Positions 53,267 through 61,254 of a DNA stretch of 64,000 nucleotides are shown here, piece after piece. Within the stretch, counting starts at the first letter, position 1. The number at the start of each line of letters is the position of its first letter. The notes below the pieces were generated by a model. It searched no databases and was not told the DNA's origin. It saw nothing but the letters and a program-made list of their open reading frames with translations. Both the position numbers and the translations under genes were made by a program. This DNA is from Faucicola sp902506225 (lineage in GTDB: Bacteria > Pseudomonadota > Gammaproteobacteria > Pseudomonadales > Moraxellaceae): positions 1,364,001 through 1,428,000 of the forward strand of contig LR733345.1 of the NCBI GenBank assembly GCA_902506225.1, in the 5' to 3' direction.

Positions 53267-53986
53267 TTAGTTTTGCAGTGAACGCAGTAAACGCACAAAT
53301 TCAATATACATCCAAACCAGTGTTGATAAAATACCGACACTTAGTACCCATTCATAGCTTTCATCCACCCCTGCAGCATAAGCTCGCTCAACGCTATCAA
53401 AATCTAATAACAAGCTCAGTGATGCAATTACAATCACCAGCAAGCTAAAACCAATACCCACCACGCCACCGCTAAACAAATACGGCAGTGAGCTACCAAA
53501 TAGGCTAAACCCGATTTGTACCAGATACACCAGCATGATAGCAATCACAGCCGACATCATCACAGAGCGAAATTTTTGGGTGACTTTAATCACGCCACTG
53601 CGATAAAGCGCTAGCATCACTGCAGCGGTTACAAAAGTTGCGACCAACGCTGTCGGCGCAACTGTGGGAAACTTAATACTAGCAAAAAGAGAAATCGCGC
53701 CAATCACGATGCCCTCTAAAATAGCATAGGGAATTGCCAATGTTTTAGCTATGTGGGGTTTTGAGATAATTACCATACTCAATACAAAAGCTACCAAGAT
53801 ACTGGCTAAAGCCGCTACACTAACAAAACCTGAAGTGACGCCACTAGCTAGGCAATAGCCAAAGAATCCAACACCCGATAAGGTCGTCAAACCTAACAGA
53901 AAAGAGGTTTTTCGGATGACCCCTTTGACCGTCATCGGTGTCGTACTAACCGCAAGTTCAGCGCGAGATATAATCGGATTTGCCAT
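53267..53986 (-). CDS. Bax inhibitor-1/YccA-like membrane protein
   Basis: The 239-residue protein has a short polar N-terminus, then seven hydrophobic segments, ending 'DESYEWVLSVGILSTLVWMYIEFVRLL', the YccA/BI-1 C-terminal pattern. 'LDFDSVERAYAAGVDESYEW' contains the acidic residues that line the pH-dependent calcium-leak pore in bacterial relatives. This variant belongs to the 'Bax inhibitor-1/YccA' class with 'YAILEGIVIGAIS'. Start at 53986 with GGAG nine bases upstream. Physiological role unknown. Confidence 0.9.
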   Translation of the reverse strand: MANPIISRAELAVSTTPMTVKGVIRKTSFLLGLTTLSGVGFFGYCLASGVTSGFVSVAALASILVAFVLSMVIISKPHIAKTLAIPYAILEGIVIGAISLFASIKFPTVAPTALVATFVTAAVMLALYRSGVIKVTQKFRSVMMSAVIAIMLVYLVQIGFSLFGSSLPYLFSGGVVGIGFSLLVIVIASLSLLLDFDSVERAYAAGVDESYEWVLSVGILSTLVWMYIEFVRLLRSLQN

Positions 53987-54187
53987 ACAAATTTGCTCCC
54001 AAGCGTTAAAAAATTCCAAAAGTTAGCTAAATATCAATTACGTTAAATTAGCAGATAGCAACGAGTTTGTATACATTAACTGCACAACGAAGGTTAGCAA
54101 TTTTGTAATATAAAATACTGATTGGGCATAACGTGCGCCAGTAAGCTGTGATAAAATAGTTCAATCTTTATCAGTTAATTTTCTGCT

Positions 54188-55120
54188 ATGACGTCCACAC
54201 TTATTCCCAATCCTGCCTTTGGGCGTATCGGCATTATGGGTCGTGCCAACAAGCCAAGTGTCATTCAAAGTATTTACCAAATTTGTGACTTTTTTCATGA
54301 GCAAGGGTTGCCTTTATTAATTGACCATCAGACGGCACGGTTGCCGGCATTGGATTTTGCACGTCTGGGCGACATTGCTACGATTGAGCGCAGTTTGCTG
54401 GGCGGTGCTTGTGATTTGGTCATTGTGGTCGGTGGTGATGGCTCGCTGCTACATGCGGCGCAAGTACTGGTCAAACACAAAGTGCCAGTGGTGGGGGTAA
54501 ACCGCGGACGTTTAGGGTTTTTAACGGACATTTATCCTGATGATTTAAACGTGAAATTGACCAGTATTTTACAAGGTCATTATCAGCTTGAAGATCGATT
54601 CTTGCTAAAGATGGAAATCCGTCAAGGTGCACATGTGATTTATGAAGATATGGCACTAAATGACATAGTGCTGCATGCAGGCAAGTCAGTGCATATGCTA
54701 GATTTTCATTTAAAAATTGATGGGCTTAATGTCTATCGTCAGCACAGTGATGGTCTAATTGCCTCCACACCCACGGGTTCGACCGCTTATGCGCTATCAG
54801 GTGGCGGCCCGATTATTCATCCTAGTATGGATGCTATTTGTCTGGTGCCCATGCATCCACATACCTTATCAAGCCGCCCGATTGTGGTTAGCGGCAACAG
54901 CGAAATCAAAATCCGCATCCATAAAGATAACCGCACCCAGCCGATGGTGAGTGCAGATGGGAAACCGTCGGTGCCGCTCAACCAAAACCAGCGCTTAGTG
55001 ATTCACAAGCATCCTAACAAACTCACGTTATTACACCCACCTGGGGTGGATTTTTTTGAAGCTTGCCGTACCAAACTTGGTTGGAATAGCTACGCTGAAG
55101 AATTTAGTATGGATAATTAA
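54188..55120 (+). CDS. nadK: NAD kinase
   Basis: The 310-residue enzyme phosphorylates NAD to NADP. 'VIVVGGDGSLLHAAQVL' is the GGDGS motif with the catalytic Asp; 'GVNRGRLGFLTDI', 'DGLIASTPTGSTAYALSGGGPI' and 'SSRPIVVSG' are the remaining family blocks. The upstream region has no clear ribosome-binding site at the ATG (TTTTCTGCT), so translation may be weak or the start slightly different. A strong terminator follows. Confidence 0.96.
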   Translation: MTSTLIPNPAFGRIGIMGRANKPSVIQSIYQICDFFHEQGLPLLIDHQTARLPALDFARLGDIATIERSLLGGACDLVIVVGGDGSLLHAAQVLVKHKVPVVGVNRGRLGFLTDIYPDDLNVKLTSILQGHYQLEDRFLLKMEIRQGAHVIYEDMALNDIVLHAGKSVHMLDFHLKIDGLNVYRQHSDGLIASTPTGSTAYALSGGGPIIHPSMDAICLVPMHPHTLSSRPIVVSGNSEIKIRIHKDNRTQPMVSADGKPSVPLNQNQRLVIHKHPNKLTLLHPPGVDFFEACRTKLGWNSYAEEFSMDN

Positions 55121-55122
55121 AT

Positions 55123-55157
55123 AAAAAAGCCACCTGAATCATTTAGGTGGCTTTTTT
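55123..55157. terminator. Bidirectional terminator between nadK and mltB
   Basis: AAAAAAGCCACCT (55123-55135) pairs perfectly over 13 bases with AGGTGGCTTTTTT (55145-55157). Confidence 0.95.
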
Positions 55158-55170
55158 ATGAAGAAATACC

Positions 55171-56514
55171 TTAATTAATCAGCCCACTTGCCGAGCGTTT
55201 TGATATAAATCCATCTGGGATTTGATTGTGGTCGGCTTGCCAGCGCTGGAATGCCAATTTGGTATTGGTGCCTACGACGCCATCTGACCCTTTGGTATCA
55301 TAACCCATTGCCGTCAAACGCTGTTGCAGTTGGCGGACTTCATAAGTAGCAAGTGGCTGCTCATAGCGTGGCCAAGATTGCTGTAAGCCTGGCTGCCCGA
55401 TAATGGCTTTGGCAAGTAAGCTCACCCCCATGGCATAATTGGAGGAATTATTGTAGACCTTAATGGCATCAAAATTTTTGGTTAATAAAATCGCAGGACC
55501 CTCTTTACCTGCAGGGAGCCACAATTCTGCCATCGCATCCATGGGCGCATTTGGGGTGATAAATTGAACGCCCAAATTTTGCCAGTCTGCCATGGTTTTT
55601 TTGCTACTGACCTGGCGATAATCAAAACCATTTGGTAATCGTACTTCATAGTACGAGCCCATACCACGCTGCCAGCCGGCATTTTTGAGATAGCTTGCGG
55701 TAGAGGCTAACGCATCAGCGGTATGCCAAGGGTTACGATGACCATCACCATTGCCATCTACTGCTTCGTCTAACCAAGTTTTGGGAATAAATTGGGTATG
55801 TCCCATGCCACCTGCCCAAGAGCCGCGCAGTTGCGACCAATCAATATCACCACGCTCAAGCAGCGACAACAGCGCTAGAAGCTGATCCTCTGCAAAACTG
55901 CGGCGACGACCATCATATGCCAGAGTCGCCAAACTATTGACCAGTGATGAGTTGCCTGTGCCTTGACCGTAAGAAGATTCCATGCCCCAAATGGCAGTCA
56001 CAATAGAGGCCGGCACACCATACTGGTTTTCAATGCGATCAAGTAGGGCGCTTTGGCTGGCAAAATTGCGCTGACCCCCACTGACACGACCACTCGATGC
56101 GGCACCATCGATATATTCCCAAGGCATTTTGGCAAATTCAGGCTGTCCTTTATCCAGTGATACCACTTGCTCGCTGTAGTTGGCACTTGACAGCAAGCGT
56201 TCAACATCAGCACGGGGGTAACCTTTTTGCACGGCGCGTTCAATAAAATCCGATTTCCACTGATAAAAGCTGCTGTATTGATTGGTTGGAACAGTCACAG
56301 GTGGCACGGGCGTGACTTTAGGAGGTAATGTAATCACCACAGGGGCAGTCGACAACGTACCTGGTAATTTTTGGGGTTGGGTTTGAACAGGTGCTGATGA
56401 ACAAGCTGCCAACAATGCCGCCAAGCTGACAGGCAATGCCAGTTTTTGACTAGCAAAACGATGCGACAAACAGAGCGATAGAGCCACGATAGACGACGAA
56501 TATTTAACATACAT
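55171..56514 (-). CDS. mltB: Lytic murein transglycosylase B, lipoprotein with peptidoglycan-binding domain
   Basis: The 447-residue precursor carries a lipobox LLAAC near residue 38 ('AALLAACSSAP'), so it is probably outer-membrane anchored. The MltB catalytic domain has the glutamate in 'IWGMESSYGQGTGNSS', then 'ERGDIDWSQLRGSWAGGMGHTQFIP' and 'DGNGDGHRNPW'. A C-terminal PG_binding_1 domain follows ('VRQLQQRLTAMGYDTKGSDGVVGTNTKLAFQRWQ'), absent from E. coli MltB but common in Pseudomonas-type homologues. It cleaves glycan strands with 1,6-anhydro ends. Confidence 0.93.
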   Translation of the reverse strand: MYVKYSSSIVALSLCLSHRFASQKLALPVSLAALLAACSSAPVQTQPQKLPGTLSTAPVVITLPPKVTPVPPVTVPTNQYSSFYQWKSDFIERAVQKGYPRADVERLLSSANYSEQVVSLDKGQPEFAKMPWEYIDGAASSGRVSGGQRNFASQSALLDRIENQYGVPASIVTAIWGMESSYGQGTGNSSLVNSLATLAYDGRRRSFAEDQLLALLSLLERGDIDWSQLRGSWAGGMGHTQFIPKTWLDEAVDGNGDGHRNPWHTADALASTASYLKNAGWQRGMGSYYEVRLPNGFDYRQVSSKKTMADWQNLGVQFITPNAPMDAMAELWLPAGKEGPAILLTKNFDAIKVYNNSSNYAMGVSLLAKAIIGQPGLQQSWPRYEQPLATYEVRQLQQRLTAMGYDTKGSDGVVGTNTKLAFQRWQADHNQIPDGFISKRSASGLIN

Positions 56515-56766
56515 AGAGCAATAACCTCAATTAATACAAGCCAAATGCGTACAAACATAACAACTGTGGTAAAAAAATTGAATATAGCACAAAAATAGGA
56601 AATTTTAATTGTTAAGGAATAATTGATATAAAAATACTACAAAAATTGCGGTAAAAATATTTACCAGATTTTGGCAGTTTTGCCAGCATTTTTTGCAAAA
56701 TAGGATTGATAGTTGGTCAAAAAAGTTTATGATAATCGGTTTATACTATAATTTTGAGGAGTAACT

Positions 56767-57054
56767 ATGCTAAAAGTCAATCAATATTTTGATGGGAATG
56801 TGGCATCAATCGGTTTTCAAACAGCCACCCTACCTGCGACCGTGGGCGTGATGAAAGTAGGCGAATACGAATTTGGCACCAGTCAGTTTGAAACCATGAC
56901 CGTCATTAGCGGGGCTATCTTGGCATTGTTGCCAAACCAAACTGACTGGCAAACTTTTAAAGCCCATGAAACCTTTACCGTCGATGCCAACCAAAAATTC
57001 AAGGTAAAAATTGACGAAGAAACGGCTTATCTTTGTACTTACCAAGATAAATAA
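56767..57054 (+). CDS. ppnP: Pyrimidine/purine nucleoside phosphorylase PpnP
   Basis: The 95-residue cupin matches PpnP (DUF1255, YaiE) along its length: 'VNQYFDGNVASIGF', 'PATVGVMKVGEYEFGTSQFETMTVISGAILALLP' and 'TAYLCTYQD'. PpnP phosphorolyses many nucleosides. GAGGAGTAAC precedes the ATG. The stop codon lies in a 13-bp tandem repeat. Confidence 0.95.
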   Translation: MLKVNQYFDGNVASIGFQTATLPATVGVMKVGEYEFGTSQFETMTVISGAILALLPNQTDWQTFKAHETFTVDANQKFKVKIDEETAYLCTYQDK

Positions 57055-57080
57055 TCATGATAAATAATCAAGATAAATAA
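57046..57080 (+). repeat. 13-bp tandem repeat over the ppnP stop
   Basis: GATAAATAATCAT (57046-57058), GATAAATAATCAA (57059-57071) and GATAAATAA (57072-57080) lie head to tail. The first contains the ppnP stop codon. Confidence 0.92.
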
Positions 57081-57085
57081 GTAAT

Positions 57086-57123
57086 AAAAAAGCGATATCA
57101 AATCCATGATATCGCTTTTTTTA
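57086..57123. terminator. Bidirectional terminator between ppnP and the pirin gene
   Basis: AAAAAAGCGATATCA (57086-57100) pairs perfectly with TGATATCGCTTTTTT (57107-57121) around AATCCA. Confidence 0.95.
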
Positions 57124-57133
57124 GCCGAAAAAT

Positions 57134-58114
57134 TTATTGAATACCGCCGAATTTCCCCGCATTAAAATCTAAGATAGCTTGACGGATCTCGGCTTGGCTA
57201 TTCATCACAAAAGGTCCATAACCCACCACCGGCTCATTAATCGGCTCACCACTCATCAGCAAGATTTTCGCTCCCACTTTGCCTGCCGTTAAGCGTACAA
57301 AATCCTCGCCCTTATCGCCACTTTCAATCTCAAAAGTGATTAATTGATTGGCGTGTGCTTGCTGGTCGTGATCAGCGTTGATGATAACATCGCCTTGCAT
57401 CGACAATAACAACAAATTGTGGGTGCGAGAAATCGCGACTTCTACTGAGCGATTGGGTTCAATACTGATATCCCACAAGTTAATGGGGGTAAAAGTCGTG
57501 CCAATGCCGCGTGCCTTATTGTCACCCTGCTCAGGAGCTTTGGCATTGATAGTAGGGGTAAACTCCCCAGCAATTACCTTAACTTGTCCTGCATGCAGTC
57601 CTTCATCATCGTGCAGACTGACCACCGCCATGTCATCATTGGCAAGATGTTGGTATTTGGCAGGCGTGGCTTTATCTTTGGCAGGTAGATTGACCCAAAG
57701 CTGTACCATACTAAAATCACCGCCTGCTTGGCTAAATTCAGGGGAGTGAAATTCCTCATGAATCACGCCACTGCCCGCCGTCATCCATTGCACATCACCT
57801 GTCTTAATAGTACCGCCGCCGCCACTAGAATCACGGTGGGACACTTCACCTGCATAGGCGATAGTTACCGTTTCAAACCCTTTATGCGGATGTTGTCCGA
57901 CACCGCGCGGCGCTTGAGCATTGGGTTCAAAATACTGTGTTGCTGCATAGTCGAGCATTAAAAAAGGATCGGTGCGTTTATCACCCACCATATGATTGAA
58001 CATCGGATTGACATGAAAACCATCACCCACCCAATGGGGGCGTGGGGCTGCATGAATTTTATCGACTTGTCGATAGGTTTTATTGCTATTTTGCTTGCTA
58101 TTTTGCATGGCCAT
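57134..58114 (-). CDS. Pirin family protein
   Basis: The 326-residue bicupin has the pirin metal site in 'GVGQHPHKGFETVTIAYAGEVSHRDSSG' (two His, then His; Glu in a later 'HEEFHSPE' segment). 'VQWMTAGSGVIHEEFHSP' is the second family block. Some bacterial pirins are quercetin dioxygenases; others regulate metabolic enzymes. The function here is not determined. GGAGAAAAATC precedes the ATG at 58114. Confidence 0.92.
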   Translation of the reverse strand: MAMQNSKQNSNKTYRQVDKIHAAPRPHWVGDGFHVNPMFNHMVGDKRTDPFLMLDYAATQYFEPNAQAPRGVGQHPHKGFETVTIAYAGEVSHRDSSGGGGTIKTGDVQWMTAGSGVIHEEFHSPEFSQAGGDFSMVQLWVNLPAKDKATPAKYQHLANDDMAVVSLHDDEGLHAGQVKVIAGEFTPTINAKAPEQGDNKARGIGTTFTPINLWDISIEPNRSVEVAISRTHNLLLLSMQGDVIINADHDQQAHANQLITFEIESGDKGEDFVRLTAGKVGAKILLMSGEPINEPVVGYGPFVMNSQAEIRQAILDFNAGKFGGIQ

Positions 58115-58216
58115 GATTTTTCTCCTTATTGATAGCTATAATATAGGAGTAAAAAGGCTATTTTCAAGTATAAATTACATTATATTAGTTATTGTAAACA
58201 TTAACTAATATAAAAC

Positions 58217-58252
58217 ATAAAAAAAGGCAAAGTTAATTGATAACCTTGCCTT
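58217..58252 (-). terminator. Terminator after uup
   Basis: On the minus strand AAGGCAA (58252-58246) pairs with TTGCCTT (58230-58224), with an inner GTTA/TAAC, followed by a T run at 58225-58217. Confidence 0.85.
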
Positions 58253-58271
58253 CATAAATTATTTAATGATT

Positions 58272-60227
58272 TTAATCATCAAGTTCTGACCAGCGCGCCA
58301 TTTTTTCCAGTAGCAAATCATCAATCTCGTTGAGGCGTTCACTGGCTTGGGTAGCGGCTGCTATATCACTCACAAACCAGCTGCCATCGGCTAATTTGTC
58401 TTGAAGTTCAGCTTGCTCTTGCTCGAGTAGCGCGATTTCATTAGGGAGACTGTCCAATTCACGCTGTTCTTTGTAGCTCAGTTTTTTCTTCACGGTATCA
58501 GTTTTTGGTGCATCAGTGTTAATCACTGCTTTGGGCTTTTCTGTTGTCTTTTCTGATTTATCTGCTTTGTTTTTAATCGCTTGTTCACGGGATTTTTGCG
58601 TCAAATAGTCTTGATAGCCGCCCACATATTCTTTGACAATGCCATTGCCATCGCTATCTTCATCAAAAACCCAAGTTGATGTTACGACATTGTCCATAAA
58701 GGTACGGTCATGGCTTATTAGTAAGATGGTGCCATTAAAGCTATCGACGGCTTCTTCTAACAGCTCTAGGGTTGCCATATCCAAGTCGTTGGTCGGCTCA
58801 TCAAGTACCAAGATATTTGCAGGTTTCAGTAGTTGTTTGGCTAGCAACACGCGGTTACGCTCACCGCCTGACAAGGCTTTGACCGGCGTTCTGGCACGTT
58901 CTGGGGCAAATAAGAAATCTTGCAAATAGCCGATGATATGTTTCTTTTTACCCGCCACTTCGACAAAATCAGAACCTTCCGCAACGTTTTGTACCACAGT
59001 TGCTTCTAGATCAAGTTGGTCACGCAATTGGTCAAGAAAGGCGATTTGTAGATTGGTGCCTAATTTTACTGAGCCAGATTTGGTGATATCAGGCTGCGGA
59101 ATATCCAAAATCGCATGAATGAGCGTGGATTTACCGACACCGTTTTTACCGATAATACCAATACGGTCGCCACGCATGATGCTGGTGGTGAAATCTTTTA
59201 CCAAAGTTTTATCACCATAACCTAGATTGAGATGTTTGACATTGGCAACCAATTTGCCGCTATTGTCGCCATCGTTCATGCTGATATTAACTTGTCCGAT
59301 TTGCTCGCGGCGGGATTTACGTTCTTCACGCAGCGCCTTTAACGCGCGCACGCGACCTTCATTGCGGGTACGGCGCGCTTTGATACCTTGACGAATCCAC
59401 ACTTCCTCTTCAGCCAGTTTTTTATCAAAATTGGCATTGGCTTTTTCTTCGGCACTCAGTTGTTGTTCTTTAAGTTCTTGGTAGCGGGCATAGCCTTTAT
59501 TGACATTGCCTGCTTGCTTGGTGACGTCATAACTGCGTAGAATACCGCGGTCAAGCTCGACAATGCGGGTGGCGATTTTGTCAATAAACGAGCGGTCATG
59601 CGAGATAAACAGCAGGGTCAATCCTTGCGCGTTTTGCAAAAATTGCTCGAGCCATTCGATGCTTTCGACATCCAAATGGTTGGTCGGCTCGTCAAGTAAT
59701 AGCACATCAGGTTTGGTAATCAGCGCGCGCGCAAGCAGTACACGGCGTTTGCGACCGCCCGATAATTCACTAATATCGGCGTCGCCGTCCAAGTTCATCA
59801 TGGACAGCATGGTCTGTACTTCGCGGGTCAAGTCCCAACCATGGGCATCATCAATTTTATGCTGCAAATCTGACATCAATTCACAGGCTTTCATGTCACC
59901 GCTGGCACATTTATCACTGGCTTGCTCGTAGGCTGTCAGCCATGTTGCCACGTCACCGGCACCTGCCATAATGATGTCACTGACTTTGCCTGACGTTTCT
60001 GGAATGTCTTGCTCAAGCATAGCAATTTTCAGATTGCCACTGATTTGGAATTCGCCACTGTCCGGTTTGACTTGACCGCTAATGACTTTAAATAAGGTTG
60101 ATTTGCCTTCACCATTGCGCCCAATCAAACACACGCGTTCGCCTTGTTCGATATTAAAATCAATACCATCCAAAATCGGTGCAATACCAAATGCCAAATG
60201 AATATCTCGTAAATGAATCAGTGCCAT
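58272..60227 (-). CDS. uup: ABC-F ATPase Uup
   Basis: The 651-residue protein has two ATPase cassettes without membrane segments: GRNGEGKST, LSGGRKRRV and LLLDEPTNHLD in the first; GKNGVGKST, LSGGERNRV and LVLDEPTNDLD in the second. A linker rich in Arg/Lys (KARRTRNEGRVRALKALREER) and a C-terminal coiled coil ('LPNEIALLEQEQAELQDKLADG') are typical of Uup. ABC-F proteins act on ribosomes; Uup also affects transposon excision and branched DNA in E. coli. It diverges from slyX. Confidence 0.94.
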   Translation of the reverse strand: MALIHLRDIHLAFGIAPILDGIDFNIEQGERVCLIGRNGEGKSTLFKVISGQVKPDSGEFQISGNLKIAMLEQDIPETSGKVSDIIMAGAGDVATWLTAYEQASDKCASGDMKACELMSDLQHKIDDAHGWDLTREVQTMLSMMNLDGDADISELSGGRKRRVLLARALITKPDVLLLDEPTNHLDVESIEWLEQFLQNAQGLTLLFISHDRSFIDKIATRIVELDRGILRSYDVTKQAGNVNKGYARYQELKEQQLSAEEKANANFDKKLAEEEVWIRQGIKARRTRNEGRVRALKALREERKSRREQIGQVNISMNDGDNSGKLVANVKHLNLGYGDKTLVKDFTTSIMRGDRIGIIGKNGVGKSTLIHAILDIPQPDITKSGSVKLGTNLQIAFLDQLRDQLDLEATVVQNVAEGSDFVEVAGKKKHIIGYLQDFLFAPERARTPVKALSGGERNRVLLAKQLLKPANILVLDEPTNDLDMATLELLEEAVDSFNGTILLISHDRTFMDNVVTSTWVFDEDSDGNGIVKEYVGGYQDYLTQKSREQAIKNKADKSEKTTEKPKAVINTDAPKTDTVKKKLSYKEQRELDSLPNEIALLEQEQAELQDKLADGSWFVSDIAAATQASERLNEIDDLLLEKMARWSELDD

Positions 60228-60331
60228 AACTTTCTCAAAGTTTAGTAAAAATGTTTGTATAATAGGAAAATGCGGCTATTGTAGCAGACTTTATGGCAAA
60301 AAATTGTGGGGAAACTTAGGAGGCATTCTAA

Positions 60332-60607
60332 ATGAGCGAAAAAGATCACCAAAAACAATCAAGCGATGAAAATGGGTGGGTTACCATGGTGGAAAAATTA
60401 ACCCAAGCATTGATTGATTTACAAACGCAAGTGCTGTTTATGGAAGATACAGTGGATAAACTTGATAATATCGTTACCGAGCAAAGCCAGTTGATTGCTG
60501 ACCAACAACGGCAATTACAGCTACTTTATCAAAAATTGGAAAATCAAACGCAAGGTTCACAAATCCAGCCGTTTGATTTGTTAAGCGATAAACCGCCGCA
60601 TTATTAA
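60332..60607 (+). CDS. slyX: SlyX family protein
   Basis: The 91-residue protein is a coiled coil ('LTQALIDLQTQVLFMEDTVDKLDNIV') ending in the SlyX tail PPHY. Function unknown. AGGAGG precedes the ATG, a very strong site. The stop overlaps by four bases the stop of the convergent Doc-type gene. Confidence 0.9.
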   Translation: MSEKDHQKQSSDENGWVTMVEKLTQALIDLQTQVLFMEDTVDKLDNIVTEQSQLIADQQRQLQLLYQKLENQTQGSQIQPFDLLSDKPPHY

Positions 60608-61002
60608 CCTAGTCTACTGCTCGATGCATATTGAGAATAAAGGATATCGGCGAACTCGGATTCAGTGACTTCCTCGATAACTAAATCTCGCATAGCATCA
60701 GCCAACAAAATATGGTCAATCGTGATTTCAAAATCATTTAATGACAAATATTCTAAAGCAACCGCAAGACCTGTTCGTTTATTGGCGTCAGATAATGCAT
60801 GAGCTACAGCGATACTTGTTGCATACTTCGCTGCAATCTCAAAAATATCATTAAGTTCACCATATACAATGGCATTATCAATTCTCGCTAAAGCACCTTG
60901 TAATTTGCCAATGTCTGCTTGCCCCTTCATACCTTTTTCTGTTGAAAGGATATAGGCATTTATTTCAATAACCCGCTCAAATGGGAAAAATATTAACTCC
61001 AT
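60604..61002 (-). CDS. Doc/Fic-family toxin (death-on-curing type)
   Basis: The 132-residue protein has the Fic-fold motif HALSDANKRTGLA, close to the Doc form (HxFxDANKRT) rather than the AMP-transferring HxFxxGNGR form. 'KYATSIAVAHALSDANKRTGLAVALEYLSLNDFEI' is the core helix pair. P1 Doc (126 residues) phosphorylates EF-Tu and stalls translation. The ATG shares one base with the stop of a 56-codon upstream gene, the usual antitoxin-first arrangement. Predicted toxin; activity unproven. Confidence 0.87.
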   Translation of the reverse strand: MELIFFPFERVIEINAYILSTEKGMKGQADIGKLQGALARIDNAIVYGELNDIFEIAAKYATSIAVAHALSDANKRTGLAVALEYLSLNDFEITIDHILLADAMRDLVIEEVTESEFADILYSQYASSSRLG

Positions 61003-61172
61003 TACATATCTGCTAGGCGTTTAAAGGTTTTGTTATGAGTGCGTAGAACTAGTTTGGTTTCCGATTTGATAATTTGCATACCATAAATACCTGACAAATC
61101 AAGTTTTTTAGTGGGCTTAATGGCAGGACGTTCTACGATTTTGACGCCATATTTTTCCAATTTTTCGCTCAT
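61002..61172 (-). CDS. 56-residue putative antitoxin partner of the Doc-type toxin
   Basis: The frame starts at an ATG at 61172 with GGGT upstream and ends TAA at 61002, overlapping the toxin ATG (TAATG). It reads MSEKLEKYGVKIVERPAIKP and continues with a KKLDLSGIYGMQ segment and a basic end (KTFKRLADM). It does not look like Phd or YefM; no ribbon-helix-helix or AbrB pattern is obvious. The tight coupling and order point to the antitoxin role, which is inference. It is preceded by a promoter that overlaps the aroG terminator. Confidence 0.7.
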   Translation of the reverse strand: MSEKLEKYGVKIVERPAIKPTKKLDLSGIYGMQIIKSETKLVLRTHNKTFKRLADM

Positions 61173-61193
61173 GTTTAGACCCTAATTTCATCA

Positions 61194-61227
61194 ACAAAAA
61201 AACCGCTACAAATTCATTATAGCGGTT
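61194..61227 (-). terminator. Terminator after the DAHP synthase gene
   Basis: AACCGCTA and TAGCGGTT (61201-61208 with 61220-61227) form an 8-bp stem with a T run on the minus strand (61200-61194). Confidence 0.85.
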
Positions 61228-61243
61228 AATTAAATTTATTCAA
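61216..61243 (-). promoter_or_regulatory. Toxin-antitoxin promoter overlapping the aroG terminator
   Basis: On the minus strand TTGAAT (61243-61238), a 16-base spacer and a perfect TATAAT (61221-61216). The -10 lies in the terminator loop and stem, so initiation near 61209 would fall inside the hairpin, about 37 bases before the antitoxin ATG. Confidence 0.6.
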
Positions 61244-61254
61244 ATGCTAAAGGC

